DNA of 5,183 nucleotides, taken from assembly GCA_003577365.1 (NCBI GenBank), contig QEUY01000345.1, positions 1 to 5,183 on the forward strand. The letters are read 5' to 3'. Made by a program: the position numbers and the translations under genes. Below the pieces are notes generated by a model, which was not told the origin of the DNA, made no database searches, and saw only the letters and a list, made by a program, of their open reading frames with translations. This document shows positions 1 to 5,183 of the stretch, in pieces. Source of the DNA: Chloroflexota bacterium. Lineage in GTDB: Bacteria > Chloroflexota > Anaerolineae > Caldilineales > Caldilineaceae. How positions within the stretch are numbered: the stretch's first letter is position 1; the number at the start of each line of letters is the position of its first letter.

Positions 1-684
1 GTCGTCTTGCAGCTTTTGCATCAGTTCCAGGATCTGCGCCTGGATCGTGACGTCGAGCGCGGTCGTGGGTTCGTCGGCGATCAAGAGGCGCGGGCTGCAA
101 GCCAGCGCCATGGCGATCATGGCGCGCTGGCGCATCCCGCCCGAAAACTGGTGGGGATATTCGTCGAAGCGCTGATTGGCGTTGGGGATGCCCACCTGCT
201 GAAGCAGGTCAATCGAACGGGCACGCGCTTCTTTCTGGCCCAACCCCTCATGCAGGGCGATGGCCTCGGCGATCTGGTTGCCGACGCTGTGGACCGGCGA
301 CAACGAGGTCAGCGGCTCCTGGAAGATCATCGAGATCTCATTGCCGCGGATGCTGCGGATCACCTCGCCGTCAGGGTTAAGCTTGGTCATATCGACCAGT
401 TGGCCGCCGGCGCGGCGAAAGATGATCTCGCCGCCGGCGATCCGGCTGATGCGGCGCGGCAGCAGGCGCAGGATCGAGTGGGCGGTGACGCTCTTGCCGC
501 ATCCGGACTCGCCCACCAGCCCCAAGGTCTTGCCCGGCTGAATATCCAGCGAGACGCCGTCCACGGCGCGCACGGTGCCGTCGAGCGTGGTGAAATAGGT
601 CTTGAGGTCGTTGATCTCGAGCAGCGGCGCGGCCGGGCTAGGCGCGGCGCGCTGCGCCACCCTGGCGGGGTGTGTCGGGTTCAT
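1..684 (-). CDS. OppD/DppD-type ABC transporter ATP-binding protein, N-terminal part (cut by window edge)
   Basis: This cytoplasmic ATPase powers the importer encoded upstream. 228 residues are visible and the frame runs open off the left edge. Family members are usually about 320-350 residues, so the H-loop and the C-terminal oligopeptide-transporter extension lie outside. Motifs in order: ATP-binding core start LEINDLKTYF (22-31), Walker A GESGCGKS (58-65), Q-loop in IFQEPLTSL (Q122), ABC signature FSGGMRQR (180-187), Walker B LLIADE (200-205, catalytic E205) and D-loop ALD (209-211). All catalytic elements in view are intact. The QEP(L/M)TSL stretch after the Q-loop is typical of OppD/DppD/OppF proteins. 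The ATG at 684 follows an in-frame TAA at 699-697 and has only a weak purine-rich GAGAAAG before it. It adds about 20 Ala/Pro-rich residues ahead of the conserved domain; GTG at codon 9 is a less likely start. The gene lies 30 nt after permease C, so it is probably co-transcribed. Confidence 0.96.
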   Translation of the reverse strand, partial: MNPTHPARVAQRAAPSPAAPLLEINDLKTYFTTLDGTVRAVDGVSLDIQPGKTLGLVGESGCGKSVTAHSILRLLPRRISRIAGGEIIFRRAGGQLVDMTKLNPDGEVIRSIRGNEISMIFQEPLTSLSPVHSVGNQIAEAIALHEGLGQKEARARSIDLLQQVGIPNANQRFDEYPHQFSGGMRQRAMIAMALACSPRLLIADEPTTALDVTIQAQILELMQKLQDD

Positions 685-714
685 GGCTTTCTCGGTTTAG
701 GGTCGCTATCCGGG

Positions 715-1947
715 TCATCGCGTATACGGGTCGGCGGCATCGCGCAGACCGTCGCCCAGGAAGTTAAAGGCCAGCACGGTCACGACGATAAAGATCACAG
801 GGGAAAAGACCCAGGGATAGATGGCGATTGACTGCAAGTCTTGAACCTCTTTGAGCAGCACGCCCCAACTGGTGACCGGCGGCTGGAGGCCCAGCCCCAA
901 AAAGCTGAGCGCCGTTTCGGCCAGGATCATCGAGGGCATGGCGAGGGTGGCGACCACGATAATGTGCCCCAACGAGGCCGGCACCAGGTGTTTGAAGATG
1001 ATGCGGCGGTTGCTCGCGCCCATCAACCGGGCGGCCAGCACATAGTCTGCGCCGCGCAGCGACAGGGTCAGCCCGCGCAACTGGCGCGCCAGCCAGGTCC
1101 ACCCGATTAAGGAGAGGATGATGGTCACGGCGAAATAGACACGCATGGGGGGCCAGGCCGCCGGGATCGCCGCCGAGAGCGCCATCCACAGCGGGATCGA
1201 CGGGAACGAGCGCACCAGCTCGATCAGCCGTTGGATACCTTCGTCCACCCAGCCGCCGAAGAAGCCGGAGACGATGCCCAAGATCGTGCCCAGCGACAGG
1301 CTGAGCGCGACCCCGACCAGCCCGATGGTCAGCGATACCTGGCTGCCGATCAGGATGCGGGTGAAGAGATCGCGGCCCTGGCGGTCGGTCCCCAGCAGGT
1401 TCACAGCCCCGTCTTCAGTGCCGAAGAGATGGATGTCGGTCTCGAACAGCCCGAAGAGCCGGTAGGGTTCGCCCTGCACCAGGAAGCGCACGGGGTACTT
1501 GACGCTGCGGTCGGTTTCGGAGATGCGCTCCAGCGTCTCCATGTTGAGGCCGGTTTTGACGCCGTAGACAAAGGGGGCAAAGTGCCCGTTGTCAAAGAGG
1601 TGGATAGGCTGGGGCGGCTGGTAGATGCGGTCGCGGAAGCGCGTCGTCAGCGTATAGGGGGCCAGGAACCCGGCAAAGAGCGCCACGAGATACAGCAGCG
1701 CGATCACGATGCCGCCGGCCAGGGCGGCGCGGTTGCGCACAAATTTACGCCACATCAGACGCCACTGCGAGAGGGCGTAGCGTTTCTCGTCTTCCTGGGC
1801 CTGCTGTTTGCTCTGCTGCGCCGCACCCGCGATCACATCCTCGGCGTAGCGCTCTTCTTGCAACCTGCGGTCCAGGTCACGATAGAGGTCAAATAGCTCC
1901 TGCGAGCGGTTGACGGGGCCGCTGGTGGGCGATGGGATGGCGCTCAT
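715..1947 (-). CDS. DppC/OppC-type ABC transporter permease with large extracytoplasmic insert
   Basis: This is the second membrane subunit of the importer, pairing with the DppB-type permease to form the translocation path. It has 410 residues, against about 280-310 for typical DppC/OppC. Layout: a charged, Gln/Glu-rich cytoplasmic N-terminus (1-70, helix-prone), TM1 about 74-96 preceded by a basic RKFVRNR, a loop of about 87 residues (97-183), the conserved LLGTDRQGRDLFTRIL (184-199), TM2 about 205-229, TM3 about 250-265, TM4 about 270-288, the EAA loop that contacts the ATPase (about 300-323, AARLMGAS then KHLVP), TM5 about 329-353, TM6 about 380-397, and the family ending NFLGDGLRDAADP. 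The C-terminal two thirds is a standard BPD_transp_1 domain, so family assignment is firm. The ATG overlaps the permease B stop as ATGA, with AAGGA 10 nt upstream, indicating translational coupling and equal B:C dosage. The extra N-terminal and loop segments account for the excess length. Substrate is not deducible. Confidence 0.97.
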   Translation of the reverse strand: MSAIPSPTSGPVNRSQELFDLYRDLDRRLQEERYAEDVIAGAAQQSKQQAQEDEKRYALSQWRLMWRKFVRNRAALAGGIVIALLYLVALFAGFLAPYTLTTRFRDRIYQPPQPIHLFDNGHFAPFVYGVKTGLNMETLERISETDRSVKYPVRFLVQGEPYRLFGLFETDIHLFGTEDGAVNLLGTDRQGRDLFTRILIGSQVSLTIGLVGVALSLSLGTILGIVSGFFGGWVDEGIQRLIELVRSFPSIPLWMALSAAIPAAWPPMRVYFAVTIILSLIGWTWLARQLRGLTLSLRGADYVLAARLMGASNRRIIFKHLVPASLGHIIVVATLAMPSMILAETALSFLGLGLQPPVTSWGVLLKEVQDLQSIAIYPWVFSPVIFIVVTVLAFNFLGDGLRDAADPYTR

Positions 1948-2927
1948 TCAAAGACAATCCTTGGGTCGGCCCAGGCCAGGGCGATATCGGCCAGCAGGTT
2001 TGAGATCATCAGGAGAAAGGTCATAAAGAGCAGAAAGGTTCCGGCGAGATACATATCTTGGGTTTGCAGGGCGCGCAGAAAGAGCGGCCCTGTGGTGGGC
2101 AGCGACATGACGATCCCCACCAGCGCCGACTCGGAGATGATCTTGGGGATCTCCAGGGCGAAGACGCTGATCATGGGGTTGATGGCGACGCGCACGCCAT
2201 ATTTGCGCACGACCTTGCTTTCCTTCAGCCCCTTGGCGCGCGCCGTGGTGATATATTGTTGGCCCATGACGTCGAGCATGCTGCTGCGCATGATGCGCTG
2301 CATCTGCGCGGTGCTGGCCAGCCCCAAGATGATGGCCGGCGGCCAGAAGTGGTTCCACAGGTTGAGGAGCTTGGCCCCGCTCAGGGGCTGGCCGCTGAAC
2401 TCCGGCGACATCACCCCGCCCACATCGATGCGGAAGACCAGCGCGCCCAGAAACATCCAGAAGAGCGCCAGCAGAAAACCGGGCAGCGATAGGCCCAGGA
2501 AGCCGAGCAGCGAGAGCAGGTTATCGCCCAGCGAGTATTGATGGGTCGCCGAGTAGATGCCGACGGGGATGGCATAGCTGACCGTGATGAGCAGCGAGAA
2601 GAGGCCGAGCAGGATGGTGTAGTTCAGCCGGTCGCGCACCAAGGGCCACACCGGGCTGTTCCACCCCAGCGACCAGCCAAAGTCACCCTCCGGCCAGCCC
2701 TGGATCCAGCGCAGATATTGCACATAGAGCGGCTGATCCAGCCCATAGCGTTCGCGCAGCACCTGGAAGGTCTGGGCGTCCTGCGCGCTGCCCTGCTGGG
2801 CGATCTCGGCCTGCATGGTGTCGAAAAAGTCGCCCGGCGGCAGTTGGATGATAAAAAAGGTGATCACCGATACGATGAAGAGCAGCGGGATCATCGCCAG
2901 GAGACGACGCAAGATAAAGGCGAGCAT
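1944..2927 (-). CDS. DppB/OppB-type ABC transporter permease
   Basis: This is the first membrane subunit of the importer, an inner-membrane partner of the permease C protein. Its 327 residues are normal for DppB/OppB. The start MLAFILRRLLAMIPLLFIVS is the classic family N-terminus (TM1 about 8-28), followed by LPPGD (29-33). The TM1-TM2 loop carries YGLDQPLYVQYLRW (61-74) and GDFGWS (81-86), both family hallmarks. TM2 lies at about 103-125, TM3 about 137-163 and TM4 about 196-210. The EAA coupling loop is at about 224-251 (YITTARAKGL then VAINP). TM5 is about 252-273 and TM6 about 294-318, and the protein ends WADPRIVFE, matching the usual ALDPR-type ending. The stretch between TM3 and TM4 (165-195, with MSPEF) is somewhat expanded. 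The ATG at 2927 has AGAAGGG 9 nt upstream. The stop overlaps the permease C start. A 98-nt gap with a hairpin separates it from the binding protein gene. Confidence 0.97.
   Translation of the reverse strand: MLAFILRRLLAMIPLLFIVSVITFFIIQLPPGDFFDTMQAEIAQQGSAQDAQTFQVLRERYGLDQPLYVQYLRWIQGWPEGDFGWSLGWNSPVWPLVRDRLNYTILLGLFSLLITVSYAIPVGIYSATHQYSLGDNLLSLLGFLGLSLPGFLLALFWMFLGALVFRIDVGGVMSPEFSGQPLSGAKLLNLWNHFWPPAIILGLASTAQMQRIMRSSMLDVMGQQYITTARAKGLKESKVVRKYGVRVAINPMISVFALEIPKIISESALVGIVMSLPTTGPLFLRALQTQDMYLAGTFLLFMTFLLMISNLLADIALAWADPRIVFE
1958..1962 (-). promoter_or_regulatory. Ribosome binding site for permease C, inside permease B
   Basis: AAGGA on the minus strand lies 10 nt before the permease C ATG (1947) and within the last codons of permease B. 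Together with the ATGA stop/start overlap at 1947-1944 it fixes the start and implies translational coupling of the two permeases. Confidence 0.7.
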
Positions 2928-2936
2928 GGCGGGTTG

Positions 2937-2943
2937 CCCTTCT
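2937..2943 (-). promoter_or_regulatory. Ribosome binding site for permease B
   Basis: AGAAGGG on the minus strand, 9 nt before the ATG at 2927. It supports this start, which also gives the expected family N-terminus. It begins 29 nt after the intercistronic hairpin, so the site is outside the stem and should be accessible. Confidence 0.75.
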
Positions 2944-2972
2944 AACAGTCCGCAGCAAGGGGAAGGCGCGGC

Positions 2973-3012
2973 GGCGCGGATGGGATGGGTATCGGCTCAC
3001 CCCATCCGCGCC
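2973..3012 (-). promoter_or_regulatory. Intercistronic GC-rich hairpin between binding protein and permease B
   Basis: A perfect 12-bp inverted repeat: the arm at 2973-2984 (plus strand GGCGCGGATGGG) pairs with the arm at 3001-3012 (CCCATCCGCGCC) across a 16-nt loop. In the transcript it begins 13 nt after the TAG of the binding protein gene. No U-run follows (the next bases are GC-rich), so it does not look like a standard intrinsic terminator. In binding-protein ABC operons such hairpins are known to protect the 3' end of the upstream message, or to attenuate readthrough, so that binding protein exceeds permease. That role is inferred here. A second copy of the 7-mer GGCGCGG (2965-2971) beside the left arm could compete for the right arm. 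Confidence 0.72.
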
Positions 3013-3025
3013 TGCGCTTCAACGC

Positions 3026-5065
3026 CTATTCGGCGTCGTCAAAATAGTAGGTAGCCGGATTCTGGTTGCCCGGCGACATGGCGATCCAGGAGGCCGCGTA
3101 GTCCGGGGTGGCCCACACGTTCTTCATGTTGTTCTTCACCACCAGCGGCAGCGGCTGCTTGCCGACGATGTTGATGACCCACATGTTCTCGGTGGCATCG
3201 CGCACCAACTCTTTGCCAAGCTCCGCCTGGGCTGCGGGGTCGACGGTGCTCAGGATTTGGTTAAACAGCTCCTGCCCCTTCTTCATGGTCTCCGGGGGTT
3301 CCTCGCCGGAGACGCCGTTGGTCTGATACCAGATGCCAAATTGCGGCCCCCAGAAGGACTTCTCGTTAAAGGCCAGCAGGTTGTCGGGGTTCATCAGCGG
3401 GAAGATGCTGCCCGTACCCCAGACATTGATCATGACCTCGTTACCGATGGCGCGCGGCCAGTAGAGGTCGCGGTTCATGGTCTTGAGCGTGGTGTTGAGG
3501 CCCACGGCCTTCAACTGCTCGACCACCAGTTCGAGCGCGTCGAGGTTGGGGCCGGCAGTCTCCGACGATTCGATGATCAGGGTCAGTTCGGAGCCGTCGG
3601 GGAAGGTATAGAAGCCGTCGCTGCCCATCTTCAGGCCGACGCCTTCCTCCAGCAGCCGCTTGGATTCGTCCACATCATATTCGCCCTCGAACATCGCCAT
3701 ATCTTCGACATACCAGGAGGTGGAAGGGCCGACCGATTGGGTGGTGGGCGTGCCCTGGCCCAGATAGGCGATGTCGTTGATCAGGTCGCGGTCGATGGCG
3801 TGCGAGAGCGCATAGCGGAAGTCGCGGTTCTGCATCAGCTCGCGGTACTTGGGGTCGGCATAGCTTTGGTTGGGCTGGAGCGCCACGCTCGACGCGCCGT
3901 CGCTCGACCAGAGGCTGACGGTATAGTTGCCCGCCTCCTCGTTTTCCTTGAGCACCGGCAGCTTGTCCAGGCTCAGCCCGCGCTGCTGCATGTCCAGCTC
4001 GCCCGCCGCGGCCATGACCGCCACCGCTTCGGTGTTCTCCACCAGCGCCAGATGCACGCGGTCAATATAGGGCAGTTGATTGCCTGCCGGGTCAACCTTC
4101 CAGTAGTAGGGGTTGCGCTCCAGGATCAACTCGGTGCCGCCCGGTTCCCATTTTACCGGTTTCCAAGCCCAGATCACCGGGCGCTCGACGTTGTAGTCGA
4201 AGGCCTTTTCTTCAAAGAGGGCATAGTCTTTGACGTCGGGGTTGGTCTTGGGGTGGAACTGCTCCAGGTAGTGCTTGGGCGCAAAGACGCCAAAGCGTTC
4301 GAAGGCCAGCGGCCATTGATGGCCGTGGAAGGCCAGGCCCATGGTCTCGACGATGCCGCTGGGGCCGGGGAAGATAAACTTGATGGTATAATCGTCCACT
4401 TTTTCCACGGTCATCGGCTCGCCGTTGACAGTCCATTCGATGTGCGGCGACGGGGTGATGTTGGTGTCCAGCTCGATGTTTTCCCACCAGAAGACGATGT
4501 CGTCCACCGTCCAGGGTTCACCGTCGGACCATTTCAACCCTTCGCGGAAGTAGAGGGTCAGTTCGGTGCCGTCGCCGTTCCATTCCCAGGCTTTGGCCAG
4601 GCCGGGCATGACGGGGTCGGCGAAGTTAGGCGCCCAGCGCAGGACGGGGTCATAGTTGATGCGCCCCCAGGCATGGAAGTCCTTGACGCCGGTGAAGGCG
4701 CGATGCCAGGTGCCGCCATATTTGCCGATCGACTCATACGGTTCGACGACCAGCGGCTCCAGCGGCAGCCGTTCTTCGACGGGCGGGAGCGAACCGGCTG
4801 CGACCAGTTCGGCCAGCATGGGCGCTTCATTATAGGCCCCGCCGCTTGTGCTGCTCTCGGCTGCGGCGCTGTCGGTGGAGGCTTCCTCAGCAGGCGCTTC
4901 GGTGGCCTCGGCAGCAGGGGCGGCGGCTTGATCCGCCGCCTGCTCGGCGGGGGGCGCGGCTTCGGGCAGGGCCGGGCGCGGGCCACACGCCGCCAGCACA
5001 AGCGCCGCAATGACCCAGACCGCGGCCAGCGTGGAGAGGCCGCGTTTTGTGTGGATGGACTTCAT
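3026..5065 (-). CDS. Family 5 extracellular solute-binding lipoprotein of a peptide/oligosaccharide-type ABC importer
   Basis: This lipid-anchored receptor captures the solute outside the membrane and hands it to the permeases. It has 679 residues. Residues 1-27 are a lipoprotein signal: basic n-region (K2, K7, R8), hydrophobic 10-24, lipobox LAAC with the lipidated Cys at 27. Residues 28-77 are an Ala/Glu/Pro/Ser linker. The mature domain (about 80-679) begins with PMLAELVAAGSLPPVEERLP (82-101) and IGKYGGTW (113-120), followed by hallmarks of SBP_bac_5: FREGLKWSDGEPWTVDDIVF (173-192), ERNPYYWKVDPAGNQLPYID (316-335) and FRYALSHAIDRDLI (416-429). The domain of about 600 residues exceeds the usual 500-550 of DppA/OppA. 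No stop lies between the ATG and the right edge in this frame, but ATG 5065 is chosen because it follows a perfect Shine-Dalgarno and starts the signal peptide. Family 5 binds peptides, nickel, opines and also oligosaccharides. Substrate here is unresolved. It is the first certain gene of the operon. Confidence 0.96.
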   Translation of the reverse strand: MKSIHTKRGLSTLAAVWVIAALVLAACGPRPALPEAAPPAEQAADQAAAPAAEATEAPAEEASTDSAAAESSTSGGAYNEAPMLAELVAAGSLPPVEERLPLEPLVVEPYESIGKYGGTWHRAFTGVKDFHAWGRINYDPVLRWAPNFADPVMPGLAKAWEWNGDGTELTLYFREGLKWSDGEPWTVDDIVFWWENIELDTNITPSPHIEWTVNGEPMTVEKVDDYTIKFIFPGPSGIVETMGLAFHGHQWPLAFERFGVFAPKHYLEQFHPKTNPDVKDYALFEEKAFDYNVERPVIWAWKPVKWEPGGTELILERNPYYWKVDPAGNQLPYIDRVHLALVENTEAVAVMAAAGELDMQQRGLSLDKLPVLKENEEAGNYTVSLWSSDGASSVALQPNQSYADPKYRELMQNRDFRYALSHAIDRDLINDIAYLGQGTPTTQSVGPSTSWYVEDMAMFEGEYDVDESKRLLEEGVGLKMGSDGFYTFPDGSELTLIIESSETAGPNLDALELVVEQLKAVGLNTTLKTMNRDLYWPRAIGNEVMINVWGTGSIFPLMNPDNLLAFNEKSFWGPQFGIWYQTNGVSGEEPPETMKKGQELFNQILSTVDPAAQAELGKELVRDATENMWVINIVGKQPLPLVVKNNMKNVWATPDYAASWIAMSPGNQNPATYYFDDAE

Positions 5066-5183
5066 ATCTGTTTGTTTCCTCCTTGCGATGGGTGGATCAT
5101 GCAGTTGACTGTCGTGTACTGACTGTTGGGTACGAGTGCGTCCATGAATAGGCGGGCAGACAATGGGCTGGTGTGGCTGTCGC
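5062..5183 (-). CDS. Possible 3' tail of an upstream operon gene (uncertain)
   Basis: A minus-strand frame is open from the right edge for 39 codons and ends at TGA 5064-5062, which overlaps the binding protein ATG as ATGA. By my count 26 of its 39 third positions are G or C, against about 44% in each of the other two minus-strand frames over the same stretch. That matches the bias of the real genes and hints at coding. It could be the end of another gene translationally coupled to the binding protein, or (from the ATG at 5145) a 27-residue leader. I see no family motif, and the stretch is short enough for chance. No Shine-Dalgarno precedes the ATG at 5145 or that at 5100. Confidence 0.25.
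   Translation of the reverse strand, partial: DSHTSPLSARLFMDALVPNSQYTTVNCMIHPSQGGNKQI
5078..5084 (-). promoter_or_regulatory. Strong Shine-Dalgarno for the binding protein
   Basis: AAGGAGG on the minus strand is the full anti-16S complement, 12 nt before ATG 5065. The spacing is slightly long. It is the strongest ribosome binding site in the window, which agrees with the high expression expected for a binding protein relative to its permeases, and it decides the start in a frame that has no upstream stop in view. Confidence 0.85.
5106..5133. repeat. Tandem 14-bp direct repeat upstream of the binding protein
   Basis: Two abutting copies on the plus strand, TGACTGTCGTGTAC (5106-5119) and TGACTGTTGGGTAC (5120-5133), agree at 12 of 14 bases. 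They sit 41-68 nt before the binding protein start. The 14-nt period is not a multiple of three, so it does not reflect a peptide repeat. It could be a regulator binding site, but no convincing -35/-10 pair is visible beside it on either strand, so function is not established. Confidence 0.45.

Noticed and set aside
7..831. A 274-codon plus-strand frame
   Set aside because: It lies opposite the ATPase gene, whose Walker A, signature and Walker B motifs are read from the minus strand, and it runs across the gap into permease C. The His/Asp/Ala/Arg-rich translation is typical of a shadow frame.
1231..1896. A 221-codon plus-strand frame opposite permease C
   Set aside because: It is antisense to a confident membrane protein and has no recognisable domain. 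The hydrophobic patch near its end is the complement of the charged N-terminus of permease C.
2973..3012. Reading the intercistronic hairpin as a rho-independent terminator of the operon
   Set aside because: No U-run follows the stem, and the permease genes directly downstream need the same transcript, so partial attenuation or 3' protection is more likely than full termination.
4387..4392. A TATAAT with upstream TG (extended -10) on the plus strand inside the binding protein gene
   Set aside because: It is the complement of codons for Asp-Tyr-Thr-Ile, has no -35 element at the right distance, and would drive only antisense RNA. A single match of this size can occur by chance.
4919..4940. 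An 8-bp GC hairpin (GGCGGCGG / CCGCCGCC, 6-nt loop) in the start of the binding protein message
   Set aside because: It falls in the Ala-rich linker, where repeated GCC/GCG codons make such pairings likely. Nothing suggests a function apart from coding.
3257..5122. A 621-codon open frame on the plus strand opposite the binding protein
   Set aside because: It is antisense to a gene with a lipobox and clear family 5 motifs. Its translation is Gly/Arg/Val/Asp-rich with no family features. Long antisense frames are expected opposite GC-biased genes.
5066..5183. Sigma-70 promoter for the operon
   Set aside because: TTGTCT and TATTCA on the minus strand are only 7 nt apart, and the plus-strand TTGACT at 5105 has no -10 at 16-18 nt. 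No pair is good enough to call.

Overview
The window holds four consecutive genes on the minus strand, read from right to left. They form one operon for an ABC importer of the peptide/nickel (Opp/Dpp, PepT) family: a large solute-binding lipoprotein (5065 to 3026), a DppB-type permease (2927 to 1944), a DppC-type permease (1947 to 715) and an OppD/DppD-type ATPase (684 to beyond the left edge). The order binding protein, B, C, D is the classic one. A second ATPase (OppF/DppF type) would be expected just outside the left edge.

Organism: the DNA is GC-rich with GC-biased third codon positions. The binding protein has a lipobox followed by a roughly 50-residue Ala/Glu/Pro/Ser linker. That lipoprotein anchor-plus-linker design, together with a roughly 600-residue family 5 domain, fits Chloroflexota (Anaerolineae, Caldilineae or Chloroflexia) best. 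This is inference from style and not a database match. Actinobacteria and other GC-rich groups with lipoprotein binding proteins are not excluded.

Layout: 1-684 ATPase (N-terminal 228 residues); 685-714 a 30-nt gap; 715-1947 permease C, whose start overlaps the stop of permease B in ATGA; 1944-2927 permease B; 2928-3025 a 98-nt gap with a perfect 12-bp GC-rich hairpin and then the permease B ribosome binding site; 3026-5065 binding protein; 5066-5183 upstream region with a perfect Shine-Dalgarno sequence, a tandem 14-bp direct repeat, and an open frame that may be the tail of another operon gene.

Working together: the lipoprotein captures an oligomeric solute outside the membrane and delivers it to the B/C permease pair, and the D (and presumably F) ATPase drives transport. 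The substrate cannot be read from sequence. The architecture (oversized family 5 binding protein, permease C with a large extracytoplasmic insert) recurs in transporters of which some carry oligosaccharides rather than peptides, so a peptide label would be premature.

I found no mobile element, CRISPR array, RNA gene or clearly novel system. The points most worth a second look are the intercistronic hairpin, the insert and cytoplasmic extension in permease C, the undefined substrate, and the ambiguous region upstream of the binding protein.
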